A stretch of 64,000 bases of DNA from Paractinoplanes abujensis (GTDB taxonomy: Bacteria; Actinomycetota; Actinomycetes; Mycobacteriales; Micromonosporaceae). The notes under the pieces were generated by a model. The model searched no databases. It had not been told where the DNA came from and saw only the letters and a list, made by a program, of their open reading frames with translations. The stretch lies in NCBI RefSeq assembly GCF_014204895.1, contig NZ_JACHMF010000001.1:1674001-1738000 (forward strand). The letters are read 5' to 3'. The position numbers were made by a program, and so were the translations under genes. Shown piece by piece: positions 35,564-44,539 of the stretch; the stretch's first letter is position 1; each line of letters starts with the position of its first letter.

Positions 35564-36409
35564 ATGCGCTGCGGCCTGATCGGTGCGGGAATCGGCACCT
35601 CGCTCTCCCCGGCGCTGCACGAGGAGGAGGGTCGCCGTCAGGGGCTCGACCTCACCTACGAGTTGTTCGACACCGCCGACCCGCACGGCCTGAGATCCGT
35701 GCTCGACGAAGCCGAGCGGGCCGGGTTCGCCGGGGTCAACATCACCCACCCGTTCAAGCAGCGAGTGATCGAGCTCGTCGACGACCTGTCCCAGCAGGCA
35801 CGGGCGATCGGCGCGGTCAACACCGTGGTCTTCCGTGGCGGCCGGCGGCAGGGTCACAACACCGACGCGTACGGTTTCGCCGCGGCCTACCAGTCGAAGG
35901 TGTCAGGAAATGTCGTGCAGCTGGGTGCGGGCGGAGCCGGCGCCGCTACTGCTCATGTGCTGCGCGGCATGGACGCCATCGAGCATCTCACCGTGGTCGA
36001 TCCCGACCGGGGCCGCCGAGAGAAGTTGATCAGCCGAGGTCTCAGCGTCGTCGGGCCGGACGACCTGCCGGCCGTGATGAGGACGGCCGACGGCCTGGTC
36101 AACGCCACCCCCGTCGGCATGAAAGAACACCCCGGCATGCCGCTGGCCCCCGAGCTGCTCCACCGTGGCCTGTGGGTCGTCGACATCGTCTACATGCCCG
36201 TCGTGACGCCGCTGCTGGCGGCGGCCCGCGACCGTGGCCTGCGGGCGACCGGCGGAACGGCGATGTGCGCCTACCAGGCCGCCGCCGCCTTCGAGCTGCT
36301 GACCGGGCGCACCCCCGACACCGCGCGCATGCTGCGCCACCTGGATGCCGTCCTGGCCTGCAAGGGAGCCCCCGATGCACCCGTCGCCCCGCATGGAAAA
36401 GACCACTGA
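35564..36409 (+). CDS. Shikimate/quinate dehydrogenase family protein
   Basis: 281 residues from the ATG at 35564, eight bases after GGGAG. The substrate site is conserved (IGTSLSPALHEEE, NITHPFKQ with the catalytic Lys, AVNTVVF, GHNTDAYGF), as is the cofactor motif GAGGAGAATAHVL. The region VVDPDRGRREKL has acidic rather than Arg-rich character at the adenosine ribose site, suggesting NAD, which is more typical of quinate dehydrogenases. It overlaps the next gene, a transporter, by 35 bases. This implies a catabolic or uptake role rather than aromatic biosynthesis. Confidence 0.88.
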   Translation: MRCGLIGAGIGTSLSPALHEEEGRRQGLDLTYELFDTADPHGLRSVLDEAERAGFAGVNITHPFKQRVIELVDDLSQQARAIGAVNTVVFRGGRRQGHNTDAYGFAAAYQSKVSGNVVQLGAGGAGAATAHVLRGMDAIEHLTVVDPDRGRREKLISRGLSVVGPDDLPAVMRTADGLVNATPVGMKEHPGMPLAPELLHRGLWVVDIVYMPVVTPLLAAARDRGLRATGGTAMCAYQAAAAFELLTGRTPDTARMLRHLDAVLACKGAPDAPVAPHGKDH

Positions 36410-37769
36410 CCTCCCCGAACCCCCCTCCCTGCGCCGCATGGTCGGCCCCGGCGTCGTCGCCGTCGGCATCGGCATGGCCGCCGGCGAGATCATCCTGTGG
36501 CCGTACCTGACCGCGATCGGCGGGCTCGGCCTGCTCTGGCTGGCCTTCTGCACCCTGGCCGTCCAGTTCGTGATCAACATGGAGATCGAGCGCTACACGC
36601 TGGCCACCGGGCAGACCGTCGTGGCCGGCTTCTCCCGCTGGTGGAAGGGCTGGGGCATCCTGATCTGCCTGGCCGGGGCCTTCCAGTACGTCTGGCCGGG
36701 CTGGGCGACCAGCGGCTCGACCGTGCTGACGTACCTGTTCGGCGGGGGCGACCCGGTCTGGATCACGGTGATCGGCCTGGTGCTGGTCGGGGGTCTGCTC
36801 TCGGTGTCCAAGGTGATCTACACGACCGTCGAGCGGGTCGAGTGGGTCAAGGTCGGGCTGACCATCTTCTTCCTGGCCGTCGTGGTCGTCTTCGTCATCT
36901 CGCTGACCACGTGGGGCGAGGGCGCCCGGGCCACCGTCACCGAGTTCGGGCAGATCCCCGAGGGCGTCACGTTCACGCTGATCCTGAGCGCGATCGGAGC
37001 GGCCGGCGCGGGCGGTGTGCACAATCTGGTGCTCAGCAACTGGATCCGCGACAAGCGCTACGGCATGGGCGCGCACGTGCCCCGGCTGATCTCCCCGATC
37101 ACCGGGCAGGAGGAGGCCGCGGGCACCGACCGCTACACGCCGGCCACCGACGAGGCCAACCTGGCGCGCTGGCGGGTCTGGTGGAAGCGGGCCAACCTCG
37201 AGCACCTGATCACGTTCGTGGCCGTCTGCTTCGTGACCATCAGCATCATGTGCCTGCTGGCGTACGAGACGCTGTTCGGCCGCGACGACCTCAAGAACGA
37301 CACCTCGTTCCTGCGCATCGAGGCCGGCATCCTCTCCGACCAGGTCGGCGGCTGGCTCGAACTGCTGTTCCTGGCGGTCGCCGCGGTGTCGCTGTGGGCG
37401 GCCGCGATGGGTCTGCTCGACATCATCGGCCGGGTCGCCTCGGACTTCCTGCGCCGCAACTACCTGCAGGACTCGGCCCGCTGGACCGAACCGCGGATCT
37501 ACCTGACCGTGGTCTGGATCGAGATCGTGCTGGGCTCGACCATCCTGCTGGCCGGCTTCACCCAGCCGCTGGGGCTGCTGATCGTCTCGACGTGCGCCGC
37601 CTCGGTGGTCACCCTGCTCTACTCGGCTCTGCTGGTGCGTCTGAACACTCGCGATCTGCCGCAAGAAGTGCGGATGCGCGGCTGGCGCCTGGGCGGGATG
37701 CTCGTGGCCATCGGGTTCTACGGCTTCTTCGCCATCGCGATGGTCGTCACGCAGCTGCAACGGCTGTGA
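36375..37769 (+). CDS. Nramp-fold transporter lacking the canonical metal-binding motif
   Basis: 464 residues with about 11 helices, starting at the ATG at 36375 behind AAGGGAG. The opening GPGVVAVGIGMAAGEIILWP aligns with Nramp helix 1, but the metal-binding DPGN is replaced by AAGE. Helix 6 reads GAAGAGGVHNLVLSNW, where canonical proteins have a metal-ligating MPHN. Both Asp and Asn of helix 1 and the helix 6 Met are therefore gone. It belongs to a divergent Nramp-like clade whose substrate is not transition metal by the usual mechanism. Coupling to a quinate/shikimate dehydrogenase raises the possibility of an organic or Mg-like substrate. Confidence 0.8.
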   Translation: MHPSPRMEKTTDLPEPPSLRRMVGPGVVAVGIGMAAGEIILWPYLTAIGGLGLLWLAFCTLAVQFVINMEIERYTLATGQTVVAGFSRWWKGWGILICLAGAFQYVWPGWATSGSTVLTYLFGGGDPVWITVIGLVLVGGLLSVSKVIYTTVERVEWVKVGLTIFFLAVVVVFVISLTTWGEGARATVTEFGQIPEGVTFTLILSAIGAAGAGGVHNLVLSNWIRDKRYGMGAHVPRLISPITGQEEAAGTDRYTPATDEANLARWRVWWKRANLEHLITFVAVCFVTISIMCLLAYETLFGRDDLKNDTSFLRIEAGILSDQVGGWLELLFLAVAAVSLWAAAMGLLDIIGRVASDFLRRNYLQDSARWTEPRIYLTVVWIEIVLGSTILLAGFTQPLGLLIVSTCAASVVTLLYSALLVRLNTRDLPQEVRMRGWRLGGMLVAIGFYGFFAIAMVVTQLQRL

Positions 37770-40017
37770 CTGTGAGCATCTGCTCCAGGGCGTCCGCGCT
37801 CACCGGCCGCCCGAACAGGTAACCCTGAGCAAACCGGTAGCCCGCCTCGTGCAGGCGGGCTGCCTGCTCGGCGGTCTCCACGCCCTCGGCCACGGCGTCG
37901 ATGCCGAAGTCGTCGGTGAAGACGATCAGGTTGCGCGCCACCGCGTCGGCCGCCCGGCCCGCCCGCGCGCCGCTGACGAACGCCTTGTCCAGCTTGAGCA
38001 GGTCGACCGGGCAGTCCAGCAGCAGGCTGAGCGACGAATGCCCGGTGCCGAAGTCGTCCAGCGCGATCCGCAAGCCCAGCGCCTTGAGCCGGTGCAGCTG
38101 ATCGAAGGCGGTGTCCGCGGCCAGCACGGCGGTCTCGGTCACCTCGAGCACCAGGGTCTCCGGGGCCAGGCCGCTGTCGCGCAGCAGGGACGCCACGAAG
38201 TCGACGAAGTGCGGGTCGGCCAGCTGCCGGGCCGAGACGTTGACGCTGATCCGGCCGGGCGCGCGCTCGCCCAGCCGGTCCCGCCAGTCGACAGCCTGCC
38301 GTACGGCCTCCCGCAGCACCCACTGCCCGAGCTCGACGATCAGCCCGTTGCCCTCGGCGAGCGGGATGAACGCGTCCGGTCCCAGCAGCCCCTGCTCCGG
38401 GTGCCGCCAGCGCAGCAGCACCTCGGCCCCGGCCGGCGCACCCCCGGGCAGCGCCACGATCGGCTGGTACAGGGCGACGAGCTGATTTCCCCGTACGGCG
38501 TCCCGCAGCTCCGCGGAGAGCCGCGCGGCCGCGTCGGCGGCCCGGTCCATCTCCGCGTCGAACCAGTGCCAGCGGTGGCCACCCGCGGTCTTGGCGGCGT
38601 ACATGGCCACGTCGGCGCGCCGCAGGATCTCGGCCGGTTCGTCGCCCGTGCGCGTGGTCGTGACGCCCACGCTGGCCGCGCTGACCACGGTGTGGCCGTC
38701 CAGCTCGTACGGCGCGCCCGCCGCCTCGATCAACGCCGCCAGCAGCTCCCCGGCATCGACCGTGTCCGGGATGACCAGGGTGAACTCGTCGCCGCCGAGC
38801 CGGGCCACGAAGCCGCGGTCGCCCGCCACCGCGGTCAGCCGCCGCCCGGCGGCCGTGATCAGCTGGTCGCCGACGTGGTGCCCGAGCCGGTCGTTGACCA
38901 CCTTGAAGTCGTCCAGATCGATCAGTGCCACGTGGTGCCCGGCGGGCCGGGTCCGCAGGTGCTGTTCCAGGTGGGCCCGGTTGGCCAGGCCGGTGAGGCT
39001 GTCGTGGTGGGCCTGATGCTGCAACTTGTGCTGGTAGCGGCGCAACTGCTCGACGAGCCGCTGGTTGTCGCGCAGCGCGAGCACCTGCCGCACGACGACC
39101 AGCGCGGTCAGCGTCACGGCGGCGATCTGCATGGCGGTCGTCTCGGCCGCGTCGCCGGTGCCGGTCGAGAGCAGCAGCCCGTCGGTCACGGCCACCGCCG
39201 CGTACGGGAGCCAGCTGATCTGCCGGGCCGGGCGGCGGGTGGCCGGGGTCCGCACGCCGTTGTGCCACTGGCGGGCGGCGGCCAGGTTGATGGTCAGCGA
39301 GGCGATCGGCACGGCCAGCAGGCTGGACGACAGGTAGGGCCGGTCGGCCAGGAACGGCGACAGCCCGCCCACCGCCGCCGCGATCGCGCAGCCGGCGGCC
39401 AGCACGTGGATCGCCTGACGGTCGAGCCGGCCCGCCCCCGCGAAGCCGACCTTGACGAACGTGGCCACGCCGAGGAAGGCCGACAACATGATGGCCAGCA
39501 TCGGGCCCGAGGAGCCGGTCTGCGCGGTCCATTGCTCGTGGTCGCGCAGGGCCAGATGCCAGACCAGCGCGCCCACCGTGACCAGCACCATGCAGGAGTC
39601 GAGCCCGAACCGGATCCAGTCGGCCCGGCTGCGCTGCCACGACGGCAGCCGCAGCAGCGCCCACATCACGGTGGCCAGCACGGCCAGATAGAGCGCGACG
39701 GTCGCCGGGGAGAGCAGCTGCGAGGGGAGCGGGCCGCCGACCGCGTCGACGGCGTTGCCGACGGTGCCGGCGGTGAAGAGGACGGCGGCGACCGTCAGGT
39801 GCCGCCAGAAACGGCGGGTGCCCGCGTCGAGGCGAGGGTCACGGGCCGTACGGACGGTCGCGATCACCGCCAGGGCCGCGCTCACCGGCAGCGGCAGCCA
39901 GCCGAGCAGCGGGTGGGCCCACACCAGCGCCAGCCCGGCCAGCATCCATGCCAGGCACAGCGCGACCAGGGCCACGCCTGCGAGTTCGAGCCCGTGCGTG
40001 CGCCACCAACGAGGCAT
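37747..40017 (-). CDS. Membrane GGDEF-EAL protein (c-di-GMP synthesis/turnover)
   Basis: 756 residues. About eight helices fill residues 1-300. A GGDEF domain follows (HHDSLTGLANRAHLEQHL, intact RLGGDEFTLV), then an EAL domain. In the EAL domain the signature is EVL (GAEVLLRW) rather than EAL, but the metal and catalytic residues look intact: SVNVSARQL, EVTET, DDFGTGHSS, LKLDKAF and AEGVET. Both cyclase and phosphodiesterase activity are possible. The N-terminal membrane region probably senses a signal. Its tail overlaps the convergent transporter gene by 23 bases. Confidence 0.92.
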   Translation of the reverse strand: MPRWWRTHGLELAGVALVALCLAWMLAGLALVWAHPLLGWLPLPVSAALAVIATVRTARDPRLDAGTRRFWRHLTVAAVLFTAGTVGNAVDAVGGPLPSQLLSPATVALYLAVLATVMWALLRLPSWQRSRADWIRFGLDSCMVLVTVGALVWHLALRDHEQWTAQTGSSGPMLAIMLSAFLGVATFVKVGFAGAGRLDRQAIHVLAAGCAIAAAVGGLSPFLADRPYLSSSLLAVPIASLTINLAAARQWHNGVRTPATRRPARQISWLPYAAVAVTDGLLLSTGTGDAAETTAMQIAAVTLTALVVVRQVLALRDNQRLVEQLRRYQHKLQHQAHHDSLTGLANRAHLEQHLRTRPAGHHVALIDLDDFKVVNDRLGHHVGDQLITAAGRRLTAVAGDRGFVARLGGDEFTLVIPDTVDAGELLAALIEAAGAPYELDGHTVVSAASVGVTTTRTGDEPAEILRRADVAMYAAKTAGGHRWHWFDAEMDRAADAAARLSAELRDAVRGNQLVALYQPIVALPGGAPAGAEVLLRWRHPEQGLLGPDAFIPLAEGNGLIVELGQWVLREAVRQAVDWRDRLGERAPGRISVNVSARQLADPHFVDFVASLLRDSGLAPETLVLEVTETAVLAADTAFDQLHRLKALGLRIALDDFGTGHSSLSLLLDCPVDLLKLDKAFVSGARAGRAADAVARNLIVFTDDFGIDAVAEGVETAEQAARLHEAGYRFAQGYLFGRPVSADALEQMLTVTAVAAA

Positions 40018-40101
40018 CTCTCCGCCAACTCCGTCCTTGTCTCCCGGACCTCATCGGCGTACGGCCGAGCGAGTTGAGAAAGGTCAGAGGGTGACGGCTG
40101 C

Positions 40102-40671
40102 TCAAGGAACGCCGACGGCGTCGCGCAGGTCGGCCAGAGCCGCGCGCATGAGCTCCGGAAAATCCGCGGCCGGGTCGGCGAGCCAGTCGGGGATGGCGAC
40201 GTTGAACACCATCAGCCCGGCCTGCACGGCGAAGCCGGCCTCGCGGGCCGAGGCGCCCCGGGCGACCAGCGCCGCCACCATCGCCACGGTCAGCTCGTGC
40301 GTCTTGATCAGATCGCGCTCGCGCAGCTCGGGTGTCACCGCCAGCACGTCGAGCCTGGTCCGGGCGTCCTCGGGGGAGACCGCCCCGGCCAGGTCGAGCC
40401 CGCAGCGGGTCAGGGCCGACACGGCCGCCTCGACGGCTGTCAGCTCGGGGCCGGCGTCCCCCAGATGGGTCAGGACGCTCTGCCGGAACATCGCCGCGTT
40501 GGCGAAGAACACCTCGCGCTTGTCGGCGAAGTGGTTGAAGAACGTGCGCTTGGTCAGACCGGCCCGATCGGCGATCTCGCTCACCGTCACGTCGGGGTAG
40601 CCGCGCTCGCGAAACAGGTCCATGGCCGCCCGCTCCAGGCGGCCACGCGCGTCCGGTTCCCAGCGGGCCAT
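40102..40671 (-). CDS. TetR family transcriptional regulator
   Basis: 189 residues with a standard helix-turn-helix: YPDVTVSEIADRAGLTKRTF then FNHFADKREVFF. The C-terminal ligand domain is ordinary for the family. It is divergent from an MDR reductase, and the gap contains two identical 13-base palindromes, so autoregulation and control of the reductase are very likely. Confidence 0.92.
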   Translation of the reverse strand: MARWEPDARGRLERAAMDLFRERGYPDVTVSEIADRAGLTKRTFFNHFADKREVFFANAAMFRQSVLTHLGDAGPELTAVEAAVSALTRCGLDLAGAVSPEDARTRLDVLAVTPELRERDLIKTHELTVAMVAALVARGASAREAGFAVQAGLMVFNVAIPDWLADPAADFPELMRAALADLRDAVGVP

Positions 40672-40690
40672 GAGTCGAATCTACCGCATT

Positions 40691-40736
40691 TGCACCCGGT
40701 GCAATCACGTGCCACACTGCGATTGCACCCGGTGCA
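40691..40736. promoter_or_regulatory. Two identical TetR operators, TGCACCCGGTGCA
   Basis: The 13-base palindrome TGCACC-C-GGTGCA is perfect apart from its odd centre. It occurs at 40691-40703 and 40724-40736, 33 bases apart, which is about three helical turns. It lies between the TetR start (40671) and the reductase start (40754). Confidence 0.8.
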
Positions 40737-40753
40737 CTCACGAGGAGACCCCC

Positions 40754-41854
40754 ATGCTCGCTGCTCGGATCCCTGCCCGTAACCGGCCCCTGGAGGTCGG
40801 CGCGGCCGCCCGCACCCCGCCCGGACCGGGCCAGATCGTCGTCCGCAATCACGCCGTGGCCGTCAACCCGCTCGACTGGGTCATCCAGGTGGCGGGCCGG
40901 CTGGCGTACCGATGGCTGAAGTACCCGGCGGTGCTCGGCGCCGACCTGGCCGGCGAGGTGGCCGAGGTGGGTCCGGGCGTGACCCGGTTCCGGGCCGGGG
41001 ACAGGGTGCTGGCGCTCGCCGTGGGCACCGACCGCGACGCCAACAGCCCCGCCCAGGGCGCGTTCCAGGAATACACCGTGGTCCAGGAGGTGCTGGCCGC
41101 CCCGATCCCGGCCGCGATGTCCTACGTGGATGCCGCCGTGCTGCCGCTGGGCCTCTCGACCGCCGCCTCCGCGCTCTTCCCGGACGGGCAGCTGGGCCTG
41201 CGGCACCCGGCCGCGAACGCCGCGCCGACCGGGCAGACCGTCCTCGTCTGGGGCGGGTCCACCAGCGTGGGCAGCAACGCGATCCAGCTGGCCGCGGCCG
41301 CGGGCTACGACGTCATCACGACGGCCTCGCCCCACAACGCCGAACTGCTCACCGAGCTCGGCGCGACGCAGGTCCACGACTACCGCAAACCAGGTGTCGA
41401 GACCGACATCATCAAGGCCCTGAGCGACCGCACGCTGGCCGGCGCGCTCGCGATCGGCCCCGGCTCGGCCCCCGCGTGCATCCGCATCGCCGGCGCCTCC
41501 CGCGGCCGCCGCCGGGTGTCGGTCGCCACCGCCCCGGTCACCTTCGAGAACGGGTTCTCGCTGCCGCGCGCCGTGGCCGGCACCATCGGCGGCGTGTCCC
41601 GGTGGCAACTGGCCGCCTGGCGCCGCGGGGTCCGGTTCACGTTCGTCTGGGGCTCGGACCTCAAGAAGAACGAGGTCGGCCCGGCCGTCTTCCGCGACTT
41701 CCTCCCGGCCGCGCTGGCCGGCGGACGCTACCGGGCCGTGCCCCGGGCCCTCGTCGTCGGCACCTCCCTGGCCGATCTGCAACAGGCGATGGACCGGCAA
41801 CGCCGGGGGGTCTCCGCGACCAAGCTGGTGGTCACCCTGCCCGGGGCAGAGTGA
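40754..41854 (+). CDS. MDR-family zinc-free reductase (quinone oxidoreductase-like)
   Basis: 366 residues. GroES-like N-terminal domain: VVRNHAVAVNPLDWVIQVAG, YPAVLGADLAGEVAEVGPGV. Cofactor loop: VLVWGGSTSVGSNAIQLAAA. The catalytic and structural zinc cysteines are missing, which places it with zinc-free quinone oxidoreductase/enoyl-reductase relatives. A fungal-type trans-enoyl reductase resemblance (SRGRRRVSVATAPVTFENG region) is possible. It is controlled by the divergent TetR through the palindromes upstream, and is probably a detoxifying NADPH reductase. Confidence 0.9.
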   Translation: MLAARIPARNRPLEVGAAARTPPGPGQIVVRNHAVAVNPLDWVIQVAGRLAYRWLKYPAVLGADLAGEVAEVGPGVTRFRAGDRVLALAVGTDRDANSPAQGAFQEYTVVQEVLAAPIPAAMSYVDAAVLPLGLSTAASALFPDGQLGLRHPAANAAPTGQTVLVWGGSTSVGSNAIQLAAAAGYDVITTASPHNAELLTELGATQVHDYRKPGVETDIIKALSDRTLAGALAIGPGSAPACIRIAGASRGRRRVSVATAPVTFENGFSLPRAVAGTIGGVSRWQLAAWRRGVRFTFVWGSDLKKNEVGPAVFRDFLPAALAGGRYRAVPRALVVGTSLADLQQAMDRQRRGVSATKLVVTLPGAE

Positions 41855-42905
41855 CCGTGACCCGCAGGCCGTCGTGGGCGAGCGGCTCGGCGGTGATCGC
41901 GCCGTCGTGGGCCCGGGTGATCGAACGGGCGATCGTCAGGCCCAGCCCGGCCCCGCCCGAATGGTCGATCCGGCTCCCGTGCAGGCGGCGGAACGGCTCG
42001 AACAGGCCCGCCACCTCGCCCGGGGGCACATCGTCGCCGGTGTTCTCGACCACCAGGGCGGGCTCGGCGCCCACGGTCAGCGTCACCGTGCCGCCGGGCC
42101 GGTTGTACTTGATCGCGTTCTGCACGAGGTTGCTGACGAGACGCTCCAGCAGCACCCGCTCGCCGATCACGACCCGCGCCGCCAGCACCGGGGTGATCGT
42201 GACCTTGGCCTCGGCGGCGGCGCCCGCATGATCGGCGGCGACGTCGGCCACGATCTCGTCCAGGCGCAGCGCGCTGCGGGAAGCCACCCCACGATCGCTC
42301 TCGCTCAGGACCAGCAGGGCCTCGATCAGGCGTACGTTGCGCTCGTTGGTCTCCAGCAGCTGCTCGGCCACCACCCGCAGCCGCTCCGGGCTGGGATCAC
42401 GGGCCAGCGAGACCTCGATCAGCGTGCGCTGCACGGCCAGGGGAGTGCGCAGCTCGTGCGAGGCGTCGGCGGCGAAACGGCGCTGCGACTCGTAGCCCAC
42501 CGCCACCCGGGCGATCATGTCGTTGACGGCCGCGGCCAGGTCGGCCATCTCGCCGCCGCGCTGCGGGACGCGTACGCGGAAAGCGAAGTTCTGCGGCCCC
42601 AGCCCGCGGATCTGGGTGGCCAGCTCACGCACCGGCCGGACCGCCCAGCGCAGTGCGACCAGGGCCAACGAGAGCGCAACGGCCAGCACCAGTGCCTTGA
42701 AGATCCAGAGCGTCTCGGGGGGCCAGAACAGGTGGGTGCAGACGAACAAGTCCGACCCCCCGCCGCGGGACGGCGCGCAGAGCGTCCGCAGAATCCGCTG
42801 CCAGCTCTCGGCCAGCCGCTGCGCCAGCTCCGGCGTGAAATAGGCGATCAGGACGGCGGCCGCGCAGATCAGAGCGGCCGTCCAGCGCGGCGACCGGAGC
42901 GTCAC
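41832..42905 (-). CDS. Two-component sensor histidine kinase
   Basis: 357 residues from a GTG that overlaps the response regulator stop as GTGA. There are two helices (about 10-25 and 68-88) around a short extracytoplasmic loop with two cysteines (LRTLCAPS and LFVCTHL). HAMP follows, then the H box ADASHELRTPLA, N box NLVQNAIKYNRPG, and G boxes ENTGDDVPPG and GAGLGLTIARSI. It is an OmpR-type partner kinase. The stimulus is unknown. The paired loop cysteines could form a disulphide, perhaps redox-sensitive. Confidence 0.9.
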   Translation of the reverse strand: MTLRSPRWTAALICAAAVLIAYFTPELAQRLAESWQRILRTLCAPSRGGGSDLFVCTHLFWPPETLWIFKALVLAVALSLALVALRWAVRPVRELATQIRGLGPQNFAFRVRVPQRGGEMADLAAAVNDMIARVAVGYESQRRFAADASHELRTPLAVQRTLIEVSLARDPSPERLRVVAEQLLETNERNVRLIEALLVLSESDRGVASRSALRLDEIVADVAADHAGAAAEAKVTITPVLAARVVIGERVLLERLVSNLVQNAIKYNRPGGTVTLTVGAEPALVVENTGDDVPPGEVAGLFEPFRRLHGSRIDHSGGAGLGLTIARSITRAHDGAITAEPLAHDGLRVTVTLPRAG

Positions 42906-43561
42906 AGCCCGAGCCGATAACCGACGCGGGGCACGGTGTGGATGACCGGTGGGTCGCCGAGCTTCTTGCGCAACGTCATCACGGTCACCCGTACGGTATG
43001 GGTGAAGGGGTCGGTGTGCTCGTCCCAGGCCTGCTCGAGCAGCTCCTCGGAACTGACCACGGCCCCGTCCGCCCGCAACAGCACCCGCAACACGGCGAAC
43101 TCCTTGGGCGACAACCGCAGCGGCAGACCGTCCCGCGCGACGGTGTGGCGGGGAACGTCGAGCACGATGCCGTCGCGTTCCAGCACCGGGCCCTGAGCGG
43201 CGTTGGCCCGCCGGCCCAGCGCCTGCACCCGGGCCACCAGCTCGGCGAACGCGAACGGCTTGGTCAGATAGTCGTCGGCGCCCAGCCCCAGACCCTCCAC
43301 CCGGTCCCGGATGCCGGCCGCCGCGGTCAGCAGCAACACCCGCGTGTCGAGCCCGGCTGCGATCATCTCGCGGCACACCTCGTCACCGGTCGCCCGCGGC
43401 ATGTCCCGGTCGAGAACGGCCACGTCGTAACGGTTGACGGTCACCCGTTCGCGCGCGGCCTCACCGTCGTAGACCACATCGACGGCCATCGCGAAATCCC
43501 GCAGCCCGTCGGCGACGGTGTCGGCCAGGATCTTCTCGTCGTCGGCGATCAGGACTCGCAC
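42902..43561 (-). CDS. OmpR family response regulator
   Basis: 219 residues from the GTG at 43561, placed five bases after GGAGG; a GTG two codons upstream is the alternative. The receiver domain has acidic pair Asp7-Asp8, phosphoacceptor Asp51 (VAVLDRDMP) and Lys in YLTKPFAF. The winged-helix effector ends with HTVRVTVMTLRKKLGDPPVI and HTVPRVGYRL. It is co-transcribed with the kinase that overlaps its stop. No obvious target adjoins the operon. Confidence 0.92.
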   Translation of the reverse strand: MRVLIADDEKILADTVADGLRDFAMAVDVVYDGEAARERVTVNRYDVAVLDRDMPRATGDEVCREMIAAGLDTRVLLLTAAAGIRDRVEGLGLGADDYLTKPFAFAELVARVQALGRRANAAQGPVLERDGIVLDVPRHTVARDGLPLRLSPKEFAVLRVLLRADGAVVSSEELLEQAWDEHTDPFTHTVRVTVMTLRKKLGDPPVIHTVPRVGYRLGL

Positions 43562-43631
43562 AAGCACCTCCGGGGGGTCACTGTCGCAAGGCCCGGATAA
43601 AGGGCCCGTAAAGGCCCGCTAGAGTCGGACC

Positions 43632-44264
43632 ATGGAGCGGGTACGGGATGCCGAGCGCACCCGAGCCGAGATTATCGACGTGGCGACCTCCGAGTTCGCG
43701 GACCAGGGATACGCCGGGGCGCGGGTCGACGAGATCGCGGCCAAGACGCGCACCACCAAACGCATGATCTACTACTACTTCGGCGGCAAAGAGGGGCTCT
43801 ACCTCGCCGTGCTGGAACAGGCCTACCAGCACATCCGCGCGCTGGAACAGAAACTCGACGTGGAACACCTGGAGCCCGTCGAGGCGCTGCGCAAACTGGC
43901 CGAGCTCACGTTCGACCACCACGAGCAACACCAGGACTTCGTACGGCTGGTCGCCATCGAGAACATCCACTACGCCCAGCACCTGATCAAGTCGGGCGCC
44001 CGCGAAGGCCTGGCCTCGACCGCCCTCGACGTGCTCACGCGCATCATGGCCCGCGGCGTGGCCGCCGGCCTCTTCCGCGACGACGTGGACGCCCTCGACG
44101 TCCACATGATCATCAGCTCGTTCTGCATCTTCCGCGGCGCCAACCGCTACACGTTCCGCGCCATCTTCGACCGCGACCTGCTCGACCCGGCGTCCCGCGA
44201 CCACCAACGCCAAATGATCGGCGACCTGGTGGTGGCGCATGTGACCGCCGCACCGTCGCGCTGA
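43632..44264 (+). CDS. TetR family regulator (catabolic-pathway type)
   Basis: 210 residues. Helix-turn-helix: GYAGARVDEIAAKTRTTKRM and IYYYFGGKEGLYLAVLE. The C-terminal domain (FDHHEQHQDFVRLVAIENIH, IISSFCIFRGANRYTFRAIF) matches the TetR_C_33-like group often found with aromatic or shikimate/quinate catabolic genes. None of those genes adjoins it. The shikimate dehydrogenase operon eight kilobases away has a palindrome but no local regulator, so a link is possible though speculative. Confidence 0.88.
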   Translation: MERVRDAERTRAEIIDVATSEFADQGYAGARVDEIAAKTRTTKRMIYYYFGGKEGLYLAVLEQAYQHIRALEQKLDVEHLEPVEALRKLAELTFDHHEQHQDFVRLVAIENIHYAQHLIKSGAREGLASTALDVLTRIMARGVAAGLFRDDVDALDVHMIISSFCIFRGANRYTFRAIFDRDLLDPASRDHQRQMIGDLVVAHVTAAPSR

Positions 44265-44299
44265 GGCGGCCCTCTTCGCCTCCGGTGCCGTCGCCCGCT

Positions 44300-44400
44300 T
44301 CTTCTCGCGCCGCTCGGGCCCGTCGCTTGTTCTCCTACGCGCCGCTCGGGCCCGTCGCCCTACTTTCTCGCGCCGCCCGATCCTTGTCCCCGCCGCCCTA
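44300..44400. repeat. Degenerate repeat of CGCGCCGCTCGGGCCCGTCGC
   Basis: CGCCGCTCGGGCCCGTCGC occurs near 44310 and 44341, with a diverged third copy near 44373, in the 275-base gap between the TetR and DUF6882 genes. There is no convincing gene in the gap. Confidence 0.5.
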
Positions 44401-44539
44401 ATTCTCCGTTCCTGCCGCTTTTCTTCGCCCGTCCCGGCCCTTCATCCGTCGTCTCTCGCGCGCTGCACCGCCCCGTCCGGCCGGATTCGCCGTTCGCGTT
44501 TCACCTGGTGTTGGTCATGATCTGCGATACTTCCGCGCT

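Noticed and set aside
38395..38430. Loss of EAL phosphodiesterase activity because the motif reads EVL
   Set aside because: EVL is a frequent functional variant and the other metal and catalytic residues are present.
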